From Streptomyces sp. NBC_01754 (GTDB taxonomy: Bacteria; Actinomycetota; Actinomycetes; Streptomycetales; Streptomycetaceae), in the NCBI RefSeq assembly GCF_035918015.1, contig NZ_CP109132.1, positions 5,332,001 through 5,396,000 of the forward strand: 64,000 nt of DNA, written 5' to 3'. Shown in pieces: positions 9,595 to 19,190 of this stretch. Both the position numbers and the translations under genes were made by a program. Every line of letters begins with the position of its first letter. The first letter of the stretch is position 1. Under the pieces are notes generated by a model that was given only the letters and a program-made list of their open reading frames with translations, made no database searches and had not been told where the DNA came from.

Positions 9595-10568
9595 GAGGCC
9601 CCCGCCCCGACGAGGAGGTTCGCCACGACGAGCAGGACGACGCTCAGCCGGTGCACCAGGAAACCGGTGCGCCGGGCGACCATGACGTTCCCGGCCCGGA
9701 AGCCGGTGACGTACTGCCGCAGTCTCAGGCACCCGGCCGGGAGCATGACGAGGGCGAACCACCAGGGGGCGAGGCCGGTGACGGAGGCCATGACGCTGAT
9801 CAGGTACTCGGCCGCCGACAGGGCCCCGACGAAGACGGCGTTGCCGCGCGGGGAGACCAGGGCGGCGACGGTGGGGCGCCCGACGGCACGGTCGCCCTCG
9901 ACGTCGTTGGTGTTGGAGTACACCCCGAACATCAGCGGCCCGAAGCCGAAGAGGAGCCCCTGCACCAGGAGGAAGCCGGTGTACTGCCCGGTCAGCAGCC
10001 CGTAGGGGGCGAGCACCAGGACGAGCCCCAGGGCGACGAGGAACGCCTCCTGGAAGCCGTGGTAACTGATCTTCAGTCCGTAGGAGTACTGGAGGGAGAC
10101 CACGTAGAGCAGGGCCAGCAGCACGACCGCCCAGAGCGGCCGGTGCGGGGCGACGGCGACGGTGAGCGCCCAGACGGCCGCGCCGGCCACGGCGCAGATC
10201 CAGGCGAAGCGGAGCGCCTCGCGTTCGGTGAGGGTCCCGGCGACGAGTGGTTTGCGCAGTTTGTTGCGCAGGGGGTGGTCCGGGCCGTAGTTGGCGAGGT
10301 CGCTGCCGTCGCGGTATCCGGTCACGTCGTCCAGGGCGACCATCGCCATGATGACGAGGACCTGTCCGAGGAGGAGGAGGGCGAGCGTGCCGACGCCGCG
10401 CCCGGAGAGTCCGGAGAGCGGCAGTAGGATCGCGGCCAGGACGACCGGGGCGCTCAGGTAGTAGTCGAAGACGTCGAGTTTGCCCAGTCTCCGGTAGCTC
10501 TGCGACTTGCCCTCGGGGCGGGGCGTGGCGGGGGCGGTCCCCGCTTCGGCCACGACGCTCTGTGTCAT
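9591..10568 (-). CDS. UbiA-family membrane prenyltransferase
   Basis: A 325-residue integral membrane protein with the two aspartate motifs of UbiA enzymes: [13 protein letters not shown] (79-90) and [15 protein letters not shown] (219 on). These bind the Mg-diphosphate of a prenyl donor. Several hydrophobic helices follow the family pattern. The ATG at 10568 has a GAGGAA site. UbiA enzymes prenylate aromatic acids or quinones, or transfer lipid-linked groups. Here the acceptor is unknown. With the adjacent FAD enzyme and ligases, a meroterpenoid step is a reasonable inference. The first motif begins DD rather than the common ND. Confidence 0.85.
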   Translation of the reverse strand: MTQSVVAEAGTAPATPRPEGKSQSYRRLGKLDVFDYYLSAPVVLAAILLPLSGLSGRGVGTLALLLLGQVLVIMAMVALDDVTGYRDGSDLANYGPDHPLRNKLRKPLVAGTLTEREALRFAWICAVAGAAVWALTVAVAPHRPLWAVVLLALLYVVSLQYSYGLKISYHGFQEAFLVALGLVLVLAPYGLLTGQYTGFLLVQGLLFGFGPLMFGVYSNTNDVEGDRAVGRPTVAALVSPRGNAVFVGALSAAEYLISVMASVTGLAPWWFALVMLPAGCLRLRQYVTGFRAGNVMVARRTGFLVHRLSVVLLVVANLLVGAGAS

Positions 10569-10705
10569 TGTTCCTCGGTCTTTCGTGTCGTTCGTCTCGG
10601 GCCCGTGGGGCGGGCGGCGCGGGGCGGGTTCGGGCGCCCGCGGGTGACGGCGGCCCGTGGGTGACGGCGGCCGTGAGTGACAGGGCGTCCGTGTATGACG
10701 GGTCG

Positions 10706-12007
10706 TCAGTGTGCGAAGGAGAGGACGCTCTCGGTGACGTGCTCCACCTCGGCGTCGGTCAGGAGGTGGTGCACCGGGAGCGCGAGGATGCGCGCGGCGG
10801 CGGCGGCGGCCCGTGGCCAGGTTTCCCCGGGGCGGGCGTACCGGGCGAAGGCCGGTTGCGCGGGCAGCGGCAGAGGGTAGTAGACGTGGGTCTCCACCCC
10901 CGCACGCCTGAGGTGGGCGCGCAGCGCGTCGCGTTCTTCGGCGAGCAGGCAGTAGACGTAGTGGCAGCGGCCGTCCCGTCCGGAGGGAGGCGGAACGATT
11001 CCGTGTTCCGCGAGCGGCGCGAAGCGCTCGGTGTAGTGGGCGGCGATACGGGCCCGGCGCTCCAGCCGGGCCGGGAAGCCGTCGAAGCGGTGCAGCTGGA
11101 AGGCGGCCTGCACCTCGTCGAAGCGGCTGTTGCGGCCGATCACCTGGTGGACGAAGCGCCGCTGTCCGTCCTGCCCGTGGTTGCGCAGCATCCGTACCCG
11201 GCGGGCGAGTCCGGCGTCGTGGGTGACCACCGCCCCGCCCTCGCCGGGCATTCCGCAGGACTTCACCTGGACGAAGGAGTACACCCCGGCGTCGCCCCAC
11301 AGGCCCGCCGGTGTGGTGCCCAGGACGGCTCCCTGGGCGACGGCGGAGTCCTCGAGGAGTCGCAGCCCGTGGCGTCGGGCGAGTGCGGTGAAGCGGGGCA
11401 TGTCGGCCATGACGGAGAACATGTGCGCGGGCATCAGGGCCTTGGTCCTCGACGTGACGCGCCGTTCCACGTCGTCGGGGTCGGCGACCATGGTGTGCGG
11501 GTCGATGTCGGCGAAGACCGGTACGGCCCCGACGTTGACGACGGAGGCGGCGAGCGGGGCGCAGCCGAAGGCGGGCACCACCACCTCGTCGCCGGGGCCC
11601 ACGTCCATGGCGGTGAGCACGAGTTCGAGCGCCGAGGTGCCGCTGCCGCAGAGTACGACGTCGGTGGCGCCCAGGGACTCGCGCAGCACCCGCTCGAACT
11701 CCTGCGTGCGGTGGCCGAGGATGAAGCGCTGCGAGGGGTCGAGGGCCACGTCGCGGACGAGGTCCAGCAGGGCCCTGCGGTCGGCCTCGAAGAGGTGGGG
11801 CGGGAAGAAGGGGACGGGCGCGGCGCGGGGGTGCCCGGACCCCGGGCCAGGGCCTCCCGCCGGAGCGGTGAGCCCCGGGGGCGTGGCGGTCCCCGCCGGC
11901 GCGGTGGCTGCCACCGCCGTGGTGACGGGCCCTGATACGGGCACGGTGGGGTGTCCGGCCGGTGTGGTGGTCGCCGCCACCCCGCCGTCGGGGGTCGGTC
12001 CGGTCAC
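10706..12007 (-). CDS. DegT/DnrJ/EryC1/StrS-family PLP aminotransferase
   Basis: A 433-residue sugar or cyclitol aminotransferase of fold type I. The PLP Schiff-base lysine is probably Lys249 in [15 protein letters not shown]. The motifs [18 protein letters not shown] and EDSAVAQGA match the family. A proline/alanine/threonine-rich stretch of about 60 residues precedes the fold and has no counterpart in typical members. The start ATG at 12007 overlaps the stop of the next DegT gene. These enzymes convert a keto-sugar or inosose to an amine, so an oxidising partner is expected; the Gfo/Idh genes across the promoter region are candidates. Confidence 0.88.
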   Translation of the reverse strand: MTGPTPDGGVAATTTPAGHPTVPVSGPVTTAVAATAPAGTATPPGLTAPAGGPGPGSGHPRAAPVPFFPPHLFEADRRALLDLVRDVALDPSQRFILGHRTQEFERVLRESLGATDVVLCGSGTSALELVLTAMDVGPGDEVVVPAFGCAPLAASVVNVGAVPVFADIDPHTMVADPDDVERRVTSRTKALMPAHMFSVMADMPRFTALARRHGLRLLEDSAVAQGAVLGTTPAGLWGDAGVYSFVQVKSCGMPGEGGAVVTHDAGLARRVRMLRNHGQDGQRRFVHQVIGRNSRFDEVQAAFQLHRFDGFPARLERRARIAAHYTERFAPLAEHGIVPPPSGRDGRCHYVYCLLAEERDALRAHLRRAGVETHVYYPLPLPAQPAFARYARPGETWPRAAAAAARILALPVHHLLTDAEVEHVTESVLSFAH

Positions 12008-13269
12008 TTCGTGCTCCCGCTCTCCTCGGTCTCCGCCTGGGTGTGTGCCGCGTAGAAGCCGGTGACGGCGGCGCAGACCCGGTCGGCCTCCTCGGTGGTG
12101 AGGTCCGGGTACAGCGGCAGTGCCAGCGCCCGGCCGGCCGCGGCCTCGGCGTGCGGGAACTCGCCGGGCCGGTGGCCGAGTCCGGCGAAGGCGGGCTGGA
12201 GCGGCAGGGGCACCGGGTAGTAGACCTCGGTGCCGATGCCCTGCCGGTCGAGGTGGGCGACGAGGCCGTCGCGGTGCTCGGCCTCGACCAGGTAGACGTA
12301 GAAGACGTCGCGGTCCCCGTCCTCGGGCCGGGCGGTGGAGCCCGGCAGCCGCAGTACGCCGGGGACGTGGCGCAGCCGCTCGGTGTAGTGGGCGGCGAGG
12401 AGGGCACGGCGGGCGATGTCGTCCTCGAGCGTCGTCATCCGTGCCAGGAGCACGGCCGCCTGCACATCGTCCATCTTGCTGTTGGTGCCGGCCCAGGTGC
12501 TCTCGGTCGCGATCGCGGGGAAGTCGTCGAGCGTCAGCCCCGCCCGGCCGTGATGGCGCAACGCACCGACGTCACGGGCCAGTGCGGGGTCGTCGGTGAT
12601 GACGGCGCCGGCGTCGCCCAGCGCGCCGAGGGTCTTGCTCGGGAAGAAGGACAGCACCCCTCCGGCGCCGGACAGCCCCGCGTGCCGTCCCCGCCGGAAC
12701 ATCCCGACGGCCTCGGCGCTGTCCTCCACGACGGTCAGCCCGTGGGTCCGGGCCACGGCGCCGATCGCGGCCATGTCGGCCGTCCCGTGGAACAGGTGGG
12801 CGGGCATCACGAAGCGGCAGGCCGGGGTGACCGAGGCGGCCAGGGCCTCCGGGTCCATGGCGTACGTGACGGGGTCGATGTCCACGAACCTCGGGGTGCC
12901 CCCCGCGAGGACGACGGACGAGGCGGTGGCGAAGAAGGAGTAGGCGGGCACCAGAACTTCGTCACCGGGGCGCAGACCGCAGGCGCGCAACAGCAGGACC
13001 AGCGCGTCCGTCCCACTGTTCACCGCGACGGCGAACCGGGCCCCGGTATAGGCCGCGAGCTCCCTTTCCCACGCGGACACCTGGGCACCGTGCGAGAACT
13101 TCCCGTTGTCGAACACGCGCTCAATATTCTGTTCGATGAGAGGCCACAGGTGAGGGAATCCGCGGGCCTGGGAGAAGAAGGGGATTTCCGGCGGGGCGGC
13201 CTCGGAGGCCTCCGGGCCGGCCGAAGCGGCTATCTCCGCCAGGCCATTGGCCCCTGAGGTGGAACTCAT
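12004..13269 (-). CDS. DegT/DnrJ/EryC1/StrS-family PLP aminotransferase (first gene of leftward string)
   Basis: A 421-residue PLP aminotransferase with a textbook lysine motif, FFPSKTLGALGDAGA (Lys212), plus VNSGTDALVL, DEVLVPAYSFFATA and VEDSAEAVG. It is closer to the canonical family consensus than its downstream neighbour, so the two are distant paralogues that probably act on different keto-intermediates. Two starts are possible. ATG 13269 has GGAAGG nine bases upstream and is chosen. ATG 13296 would add nine residues but lacks a ribosome site. It leads the leftward string and reads away from the shared control region. Confidence 0.88.
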   Translation of the reverse strand: MSSTSGANGLAEIAASAGPEASEAAPPEIPFFSQARGFPHLWPLIEQNIERVFDNGKFSHGAQVSAWERELAAYTGARFAVAVNSGTDALVLLLRACGLRPGDEVLVPAYSFFATASSVVLAGGTPRFVDIDPVTYAMDPEALAASVTPACRFVMPAHLFHGTADMAAIGAVARTHGLTVVEDSAEAVGMFRRGRHAGLSGAGGVLSFFPSKTLGALGDAGAVITDDPALARDVGALRHHGRAGLTLDDFPAIATESTWAGTNSKMDDVQAAVLLARMTTLEDDIARRALLAAHYTERLRHVPGVLRLPGSTARPEDGDRDVFYVYLVEAEHRDGLVAHLDRQGIGTEVYYPVPLPLQPAFAGLGHRPGEFPHAEAAAGRALALPLYPDLTTEEADRVCAAVTGFYAAHTQAETEESGSTK

Positions 13270-13725
13270 TCCCGAAACCCTTCCGATCTTCGCCATGAAC
13301 GCACACAGACTTGCCTAAACGCGGGCCGGACGACAGCGGAAACAATCCTCTTCACACTTTGTAGTGCAAATTCCCGAGCTGGCTTGACGTCGGTTCGGTC
13401 CTACGGAAAAGCTCCATGGAGAATCTGGACGCGGGGGCGTCGGACACGGGCGTCGGGACGCGGGGGATCCACGAGTCCCGACTCCGCCCCTTGCCGACGG
13501 AGCCCCGGGCCTTCGGCCCGACGGCCGTTGCCGTACGGACCGGGGGACCGCGCGGGGAGCCCGGCCGCGCGTACCCGGGACCGGCTCCCACACGGATCGG
13601 ATCCCGCACCGGAGCGGGCCGCGCCCTGGCCCGGGCCCGTACGGCTGGTCCGGATCGGCTCCGCCCGCACCGCCCCCCGTCGCACCCTCACCCCGTCCCA
13701 CCCTCCCACCCCCGAAGGAGCCATC
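13270..13725. promoter_or_regulatory. Divergent control region of the two biosynthetic strings
   Basis: 456 bp without a convincing gene, separating leftward and rightward strings. An AT-richer patch at about 13335-13430 is the likely promoter zone. It holds the small palindrome CACTTTGTAGTG at 13355-13366, and a TTGACG at 13384-13389 is a possible rightward -35 element without a clear -10. A 6-bp stem with TTC loop sits at 13506-13520. No regulator gene lies in the locus, so control may come from elsewhere. Confidence 0.45.
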
Positions 13726-14706
13726 GTGTTGCAGCCCCTGGTGATAGGACTCGGCCGCTCAGGGGCCGGGCTGCACCTCAAGGCCCTGCGGAACCTGGCG
13801 AGTTCGTCCGACGGGTCGATCGCCCCGGTGATCGGCTGCGATCCGTGCCCCGACGCCACCCGCGACCTGTCGGGGGTGGTCCTCACCGGCTCACCGGCCG
13901 AGGCCCTGCGCCGGGTGCCCGACCCGGCGGCGGTCGTGGCCCATGTGTGCACACCGCCCCATGACCGGCTGCCGCTGTTACGCGAACTCGCGGACCACGG
14001 CGTGACCAGGATGCTGGTCGAGAAACCCCTCGCCACCTCCCACACCGAGCTCGACGCACTGCGCGACCTGCGTGCGGGGGCGGGCCTGCGCATCACCGTC
14101 GTCACCCACTGGCTCGCCGCCGAACTGACCTCCCGGCTCACCGAACTGGTGGCACGCCGGCCGTACGGGCCGCTGCGGGCCGTCGCCGTGGAACAGCACA
14201 AACCGCGTTTCACCAGATCGCTCGCCTCCTCCGCGCACGCCGGAGCGCTGGAGGTGGAGGTCCCGCACGCGCTCGCCCTCGCGGTCCATCTGGCGGGCCC
14301 GGCCCGCGTGGAGCGTGCCCACTGCGCGGACCTGCGCGTCGGCCGGGAACTACGCCGGGGCCTGGGCGGAGCCGAGGTGGCCCTGTGCCACGCCGACGGG
14401 GTGCGCACGGTGATCCGTTCGGACCTGACGGCTCCCGTGCGGCGGCGCAGCGTGGTCCTCTCCTTCCGGGACGCCGAGGTGACCGCGCACTTCCCGGTCG
14501 GCGAGGACGACGACCACGCCCAGCTGGTGCTGCCCGGCGAGGACCGCCGGATCTTCCGCGACGACGCGATGCTGGCCCTCTTCCGTGCCGTCTACCGGCC
14601 CCTGCCGGACCGTTCACCGGCGACGGACTTCACCGTCGCCGAGGAGGCGGCGCGGCTGCTCTGCGAGGCGCGGTCGCTCGTCTCCCCGGACCGGGTGACG
14701 GCATGA
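13726..14706 (+). CDS. Gfo/Idh/MocA-family oxidoreductase carrying a TTA codon
   Basis: A 326-residue NAD(P)-dependent sugar or cyclitol dehydrogenase. It shows an N-terminal nucleotide-binding loop (VIGLGRSGAGLH) and the family LVEKPLA motif, with VEVPHALALAVHL in the catalytic-histidine region. GTG 13726 has GAAGGAG five bases upstream. Codon 85 (13978-13980) is TTA, in the run encoding LPLLREL. In Streptomyces this codon depends on the developmentally controlled bldA tRNA. As first gene of a coupled six-gene string, its translation could gate the rest. It probably makes the keto group used by a DegT aminotransferase. Confidence 0.85.
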   Translation: MLQPLVIGLGRSGAGLHLKALRNLASSSDGSIAPVIGCDPCPDATRDLSGVVLTGSPAEALRRVPDPAAVVAHVCTPPHDRLPLLRELADHGVTRMLVEKPLATSHTELDALRDLRAGAGLRITVVTHWLAAELTSRLTELVARRPYGPLRAVAVEQHKPRFTRSLASSAHAGALEVEVPHALALAVHLAGPARVERAHCADLRVGRELRRGLGGAEVALCHADGVRTVIRSDLTAPVRRRSVVLSFRDAEVTAHFPVGEDDDHAQLVLPGEDRRIFRDDAMLALFRAVYRPLPDRSPATDFTVAEEAARLLCEARSLVSPDRVTA

Positions 14707-15635
14707 CGACACGGAACCAGGCCCCGCCGCACGCCCCCGCCCCGCACCCCCTGGCCGGTATCGGCGACGAGGCCGCCCCGTCCCTGGAGGGCCAACTCGC
14801 CGCCGTCCAGACACTCGGCTGGCAGGCCCTCGAACTCCGCTCCCTGGACGGCGTCCCCCTGGCCGACGTCCCCGCCGCCGACATCCGTGCGGCGGCCCGC
14901 CGACTGGCCGGTGCCGGGGTCCGGGTGGTCGCCCTCGCCTCCCGTATCGGCAACTGGTCCCGCCCCGTGACCGGCGACCTCGCTCAAGACCTCGACGAAC
15001 TACGGGTCATGGAGGAGTACGCGGCGCTGCTGGACTGCCGACGCGTCAGGGTCATGTCGTACCCCAACGCCGGTCTGCCGCAGGACGAGTGGGGCAGACG
15101 AGCGGTCGAGCGCCTGGGCCTGCTGACGGGCCGGGCCGAGGCCGCGGGACTCACCCTGCTCCACGAGAACTGCGCGGGCTGGGCCGGCTCCGACGCCGGT
15201 CGCACGCTGCGCCTGCTGAGCGAGGTGGACAGCCCGGCCCTTCGGGTGCTCTTCGACACCGGCAACGGCGTCCCCCACGGATACCGCGCCGCGGACCTGC
15301 TGGGGCCCCTGCTGCCCTACGTCGCGCATGTGCACATCAAGGACGCCGTGCGCAGTCCGGACGGTACGACGGCGTACGTCCTTCCCGGCGACGGGGAGGC
15401 GGAGGTGGAGCACTGCCTGCGGACCCTCCTGGCGGCCGGGTACACCGGCCCCCTCTCGCTCGAACCCCACCTGGCGCTGCGCCCGCACGAGGGCCTGCTG
15501 CGACCGGGCGAGGGCGCGGGGGAGCTCTTCGTCCGGGCCGGCCGCCGCCTGGAAGGGCTCCTGGCCGGGCTGACCGACGACACCGGGCCCGGCCACGCAC
15601 GGGGGAACGCCCCGGTGCCCAGGCGGATCCCATGA
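14703..15635 (+). CDS. Sugar phosphate isomerase/epimerase (xylose isomerase-like TIM barrel)
   Basis: A 310-residue AP-endonuclease-2/xylose-isomerase-fold protein. Metal-ligand motifs are visible: LLHENCAGW, VLFDTGNGV, HVHIKDAV and LSLEPHLAL. Relatives include inosose dehydratase, hydroxypyruvate isomerase and tagatose epimerase, so an isomerase, epimerase or dehydratase acting on a sugar or cyclitol is likely. The start ATG overlaps the upstream stop (ATGA) and its own stop overlaps the M20 start. Its position between two oxidoreductases supports a role on the same carbohydrate. Confidence 0.8.
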   Translation: MTTRNQAPPHAPAPHPLAGIGDEAAPSLEGQLAAVQTLGWQALELRSLDGVPLADVPAADIRAAARRLAGAGVRVVALASRIGNWSRPVTGDLAQDLDELRVMEEYAALLDCRRVRVMSYPNAGLPQDEWGRRAVERLGLLTGRAEAAGLTLLHENCAGWAGSDAGRTLRLLSEVDSPALRVLFDTGNGVPHGYRAADLLGPLLPYVAHVHIKDAVRSPDGTTAYVLPGDGEAEVEHCLRTLLAAGYTGPLSLEPHLALRPHEGLLRPGEGAGELFVRAGRRLEGLLAGLTDDTGPGHARGNAPVPRRIP

Positions 15636-17062
15636 CGACTCCACCGCACGCCCCACCACCGCGACCGCTCCCGCCGGAGTCCCCGCCCCCGCGGCGCCAG
15701 GCAGCCCAGCCCCCGGCACCGTACCCCCTGCCCGGCACGCCCCTCCTCGGCGAGGGGGACCACGAACTGCTCCTGAGCCTCCTGTCGTTGCCCACGGCCG
15801 GCCCTCTGGAGGGCGGTACCGCACCCGGGGCGGTCCGGTCCGCCCAGCGGCTCTACGCACGCGCCGCGGCCGAGGCCGGGATGCGCGTCGTACACCACGC
15901 TCCCCCCGGCCCGGAATGGCTGGACCGGCCCGGGGTACCCGCCGTGGTGCGCCGGGCGGCCGACGCCGACCCCGGGTTCCTCGCCGCCCAACCGAGCCTC
16001 CTGCTGCGCATGGGGCCGGAGCTGCCCCGCTCCCGCACCGTGATGTTCAACGTCCACCTCGACACCGTGGCCGGGGACGAGCCCGTGCGGTTCACCGGAC
16101 GGCGCTTCCACGGGCGGGGGGCCGTCGACGCCAAGGGCCCCGCCGTCGCGCTGCTCGCCGGTATCCGGGCGGCGGCGGCCACCCGTCCCGCACTGGGCCG
16201 GGACGTGGGCGTCCTGGTGCAGGCCGTGGCCGGTGAGGAGGGCGGCGCGATGGGCACGTACGGCACCCGCCCCCTGCTCGCCGCCGGCCACTACGGGCGG
16301 CTCAACGTGTTCTGCGAACCGACCGGCCTGCGGTCGCTGCCCCGGGCCACCGCCTCGATGACCGCACGGATCACCGTGGAGGGTGAGGACGCCGTCGACG
16401 ACCGCCCCGAGGCCGGACACAACGCGAGCGTGCTGCTCGGCCACCTCGCCCAGCATCTGGGCCACCGCCTCGACGGCGCCGTCCCCGGTACCCGCGTCTG
16501 CGTCGCGGGGCTGTACACGGGCGAACTGCACAACCGTGTCTACGGCCGCGGCACGCTGCTGCTCAACCTCTCCTACGGCCACGAGGACGACGGCCGCCGG
16601 CTCGCCGAGACGCTGGCCGAGGCACTCCGGGACGGCCTGGCGCGGTTCACCGAACGCTTCGGCGGGAAGGACGCGTTCGCGCGTACCGCCGAGGACGCGG
16701 CCGGTCTCGTCAGGCTCCGCTGGGACAAACGGGACCTGCCCGCGCTGCACGACTCCGACCTCTGGGCCGAGGCCCTGCTCGCCGGGGCGGGGGCGGCGCC
16801 CGCTCCCGCCGACGACCCCGGCTTCACCTGTGACGCCCTCTGGGCGAGCGGACTTCCCGGGGCCTTCACCACGGTCCTCGGCCCCGGCTCGCTGGAGGCC
16901 AACCACGCCCACGCCCGAGGCGAGTTCATCGACCTCGGCGACCTGGAGGAGTTCGCGCGGGTCGTCGCCCGGCTCCTCGGTGCCTTCGCCGATCGGCCCG
17001 CACCCCCTGCCCCCTCCGGGGAAGCCCCGGACCCCTGCCGGAAAGGCGGTACCACCGCGTGA
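15632..17062 (+). CDS. M20-family metallohydrolase (peptidase/deacylase)
   Basis: A 476-residue dinuclear zinc hydrolase. Family landmarks are FNVHLDTVAG (His142, Asp144), GRGAVDAKGP (bridging Asp166) and AGEEGGAMGT (Glu202 as base, Glu203 as ligand), followed by a dimerisation-type domain. M20 enzymes cleave peptides, acylated amino acids or carbamoyl amides. In a biosynthetic string it may remove an N-acyl protecting group or hydrolyse an amide intermediate (inference). A proline-rich N-terminus of about 30 residues precedes the fold. Four-base overlaps couple it on both sides. Confidence 0.82.
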   Translation: MTTPPHAPPPRPLPPESPPPRRQAAQPPAPYPLPGTPLLGEGDHELLLSLLSLPTAGPLEGGTAPGAVRSAQRLYARAAAEAGMRVVHHAPPGPEWLDRPGVPAVVRRAADADPGFLAAQPSLLLRMGPELPRSRTVMFNVHLDTVAGDEPVRFTGRRFHGRGAVDAKGPAVALLAGIRAAAATRPALGRDVGVLVQAVAGEEGGAMGTYGTRPLLAAGHYGRLNVFCEPTGLRSLPRATASMTARITVEGEDAVDDRPEAGHNASVLLGHLAQHLGHRLDGAVPGTRVCVAGLYTGELHNRVYGRGTLLLNLSYGHEDDGRRLAETLAEALRDGLARFTERFGGKDAFARTAEDAAGLVRLRWDKRDLPALHDSDLWAEALLAGAGAAPAPADDPGFTCDALWASGLPGAFTTVLGPGSLEANHAHARGEFIDLGDLEEFARVVARLLGAFADRPAPPAPSGEAPDPCRKGGTTA

Positions 17063-18198
17063 CGACCACCACCCCCCGACCCGAGGCGCCCACGGCCCTC
17101 GTCGGCCACGAGCGGCTGCTCCGCGCCGTCACGGGCCTCTTCACCCGCCGGGGGCTGCCCGTCGCACGGGCCCGCACGGCGGCCGAGGCGCTCTGCCACG
17201 GTGACCTCGTCGGGTTCCCCTCGCACGGACTGTTCAACCTGGAGCGGCTCTACCTGCCCCTGCTGGATACCGGGCGCTGCGACCCACGGGCCGAACCGGT
17301 GACCGTGAACGACCTGGGGGCCTGCGCCGTCGTCGACCACCGCGGAGCGCTCGGGCTGTGGGCGGCGGCGGAGGCGATGGACGACGCCGTGGCCCGTGCG
17401 CGGCGCCACGGCGTGGGAATCGTGGCCGTGCGCGGCGGCACCCACTTCGGCTGCGCCGGGTTCCACGCGGCGCGGGCGGCCGCCGCCGGCATGGTCGGCG
17501 TCGTGGCGGCCAACTGCGGCGGCCAGCGGCTCGTCCCGGCGCCGGGCGGCGGTCTGCCGCTGCTCGGCACCAATCCGCTGAGTGTGGCCGCGCCGGGCCT
17601 GCCCGGTCGCCCCTTCGTCCTCGACATGAGCACGACGGTGGTCCCCACCGGCCGGCTCCGGCTCGCCGAGCGGGAGGGCGCGCCGGTGCCGGCGGGCTGG
17701 CTGGAGGACGAGCGCGGCGCCCCCGTCACCGACCCCGGCGCCTACGACCGCGCCGAGGCCCGGCTGCGCTGGCTCGGCGGCGAGACCGGGACGGGCGCGT
17801 ACAAGGGCTTCGGGCTGGGACTGGCGGTCGAGGTGCTGGCCGCCGGACTGTCCGGAAGCGCCACCGGACCGGCCCCCGGGGCACTGACGGGCGACGGCGC
17901 CCAGGGCACGGACGACGGCGTCGGCTTCCTGCTGCTCGCGGTGGACGCCGTGCGACTGCGCCCCGGCGGGGACTTCACCCAGGCGATGCGGGACCTGTTC
18001 GGGACGGTCGCGGACTGTCCGCCGGCCCGGGACGCGGACGGCGAGCCGCGCTATCCGGGCTGGTGGGAGGCGGAACGGGCACAGCGCCGCCGCCGCGAGG
18101 GGGTCCCGCTGCCCGCCGGGCTGTACGAGGAGCTGGCGGCCCTGGGACTCTTCGACGCCACAGAGGACGCGGGGCACGAGGGCGGTGGGGCGCGATGA
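17059..18198 (+). CDS. Ldh2/MdhB-family malate/lactate/ureidoglycolate-type dehydrogenase
   Basis: A 379-residue NAD(P)H-dependent 2-ketoacid reductase of the Ldh2/YiaK fold, unrelated to Rossmann lactate dehydrogenases. Signature stretches are GTHFGCAGFHA, GTNPLSVAAPG, FVLDMSTTVVPTGRL and TGAYKGFGLGLAVEVL. The family reduces keto acids such as 2,3-diketogulonate or oxidises ureidoglycolate and sulfolactate. GTG 17059 overlaps the M20 stop. The substrate is unknown, but a carboxylated sugar or hydroxy acid would suit the neighbouring uronate-type and keto-sugar enzymes. Confidence 0.83.
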   Translation: MTTTTPRPEAPTALVGHERLLRAVTGLFTRRGLPVARARTAAEALCHGDLVGFPSHGLFNLERLYLPLLDTGRCDPRAEPVTVNDLGACAVVDHRGALGLWAAAEAMDDAVARARRHGVGIVAVRGGTHFGCAGFHAARAAAAGMVGVVAANCGGQRLVPAPGGGLPLLGTNPLSVAAPGLPGRPFVLDMSTTVVPTGRLRLAEREGAPVPAGWLEDERGAPVTDPGAYDRAEARLRWLGGETGTGAYKGFGLGLAVEVLAAGLSGSATGPAPGALTGDGAQGTDDGVGFLLLAVDAVRLRPGGDFTQAMRDLFGTVADCPPARDADGEPRYPGWWEAERAQRRRREGVPLPAGLYEELAALGLFDATEDAGHEGGGAR

Positions 18199-19190
18199 CG
18201 GACACCCGTGCCGCCCTCGGTGTGATCGGCCTCGGCGCGATCTCCCGCTACTACCTCGCCGCCCTGGAACACTCCCCGCACTGGCGGCTCGCCGCGGTGT
18301 GCGACGCCCGTCCCGAGGCGCTGCTCGGGCGCGGAGGCGGGGTACCGGCCTGGAGTGAGGCCACTGCGATGGTGCGGGAGGCCGGACTGGACGGGGTGGT
18401 CGTCGCCGTCCCGAACGACGCGCACGCCGAGGTGTGCCGGACGGCGCTCACCGCCGGTGTCCCGGTCTGTGTGGAGAAGCCCCTGGCCCTCACGGTGGCA
18501 CAGGGCCGCGAACTCACCGCCCTGGCGGCCGGATCCGGCACACCGCTGCTCACCGCGTTCCACCGCCGCCACAACCACGCCTTCCGTACCCTGCGGGACG
18601 CCGTCGTGGCGGCGGGGTCCCCCGTACGGCGGCTGCGGGTGCGCTATCTGGAGCGCATCGAGGAACACACCGGCGGCGAGTCCTGGTATCTGGAGCCGGA
18701 ACGCTGCGGGGGCGGGTGCGTCGCCGACAACGGGCCCAACGCCTTCGACCTCGTACGGCAGTTGACGGGCGAGGTCGCGATGGAGCACGCCTCCGTCGGC
18801 CGGGACGCGGCGGGCGTGGACCGGACGGCCCGGCTGCGGCTGCGGGCGGCCGGCGGGGCCGAGGCGGAGGTGCTGCTCGACTGGTCGTACGACGGGGAGC
18901 GGAAGGACGTCACCGTGACCTTGGCGGACGGCCGCACCCTGTACGCGGACCTCCTCGCGGGCCATTACGGCTTCAAGGGGTCGCTGTGGCACGAGTACGA
19001 GGGCATCCTCGCGGAGTTCGCCGCGCTGCGGGCCGAGGGCACGGGTCCGGGTTCGGGGTCCGGGCACGGTCCTGGGGACGGCGCGTCGGGTGGGCTGGCC
19101 TGCCTGGAACTCGCGGCGGCGGCGTACGCCCTGGAGGAGACCGGTCCGCCGTCCGGGCGGGAACCGCGCGGTGCGGCGGCCGGCACATGA
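18195..19190 (+). CDS. Gfo/Idh/MocA-family oxidoreductase, second copy
   Basis: A 331-residue sugar/cyclitol dehydrogenase with LGVIGLGAISRYYL at the N-terminus and CVEKPLAL for substrate and nicotinamide contact. In the usual GxxxDxxxH catalytic stretch it has CVADNGPNAFD. The Asp is present, but the His position appears to be Asn, which may alter chemistry or only reflect subfamily variation. A glycine/serine-rich insertion lies near the C-terminus. ATG 18195 overlaps the preceding stop. It is one of two Gfo/Idh genes matched by two DegT genes, suggesting two oxidation-transamination rounds. Confidence 0.83.
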   Translation: MTDTRAALGVIGLGAISRYYLAALEHSPHWRLAAVCDARPEALLGRGGGVPAWSEATAMVREAGLDGVVVAVPNDAHAEVCRTALTAGVPVCVEKPLALTVAQGRELTALAAGSGTPLLTAFHRRHNHAFRTLRDAVVAAGSPVRRLRVRYLERIEEHTGGESWYLEPERCGGGCVADNGPNAFDLVRQLTGEVAMEHASVGRDAAGVDRTARLRLRAAGGAEAEVLLDWSYDGERKDVTVTLADGRTLYADLLAGHYGFKGSLWHEYEGILAEFAALRAEGTGPGSGSGHGPGDGASGGLACLELAAAAYALEETGPPSGREPRGAAAGT

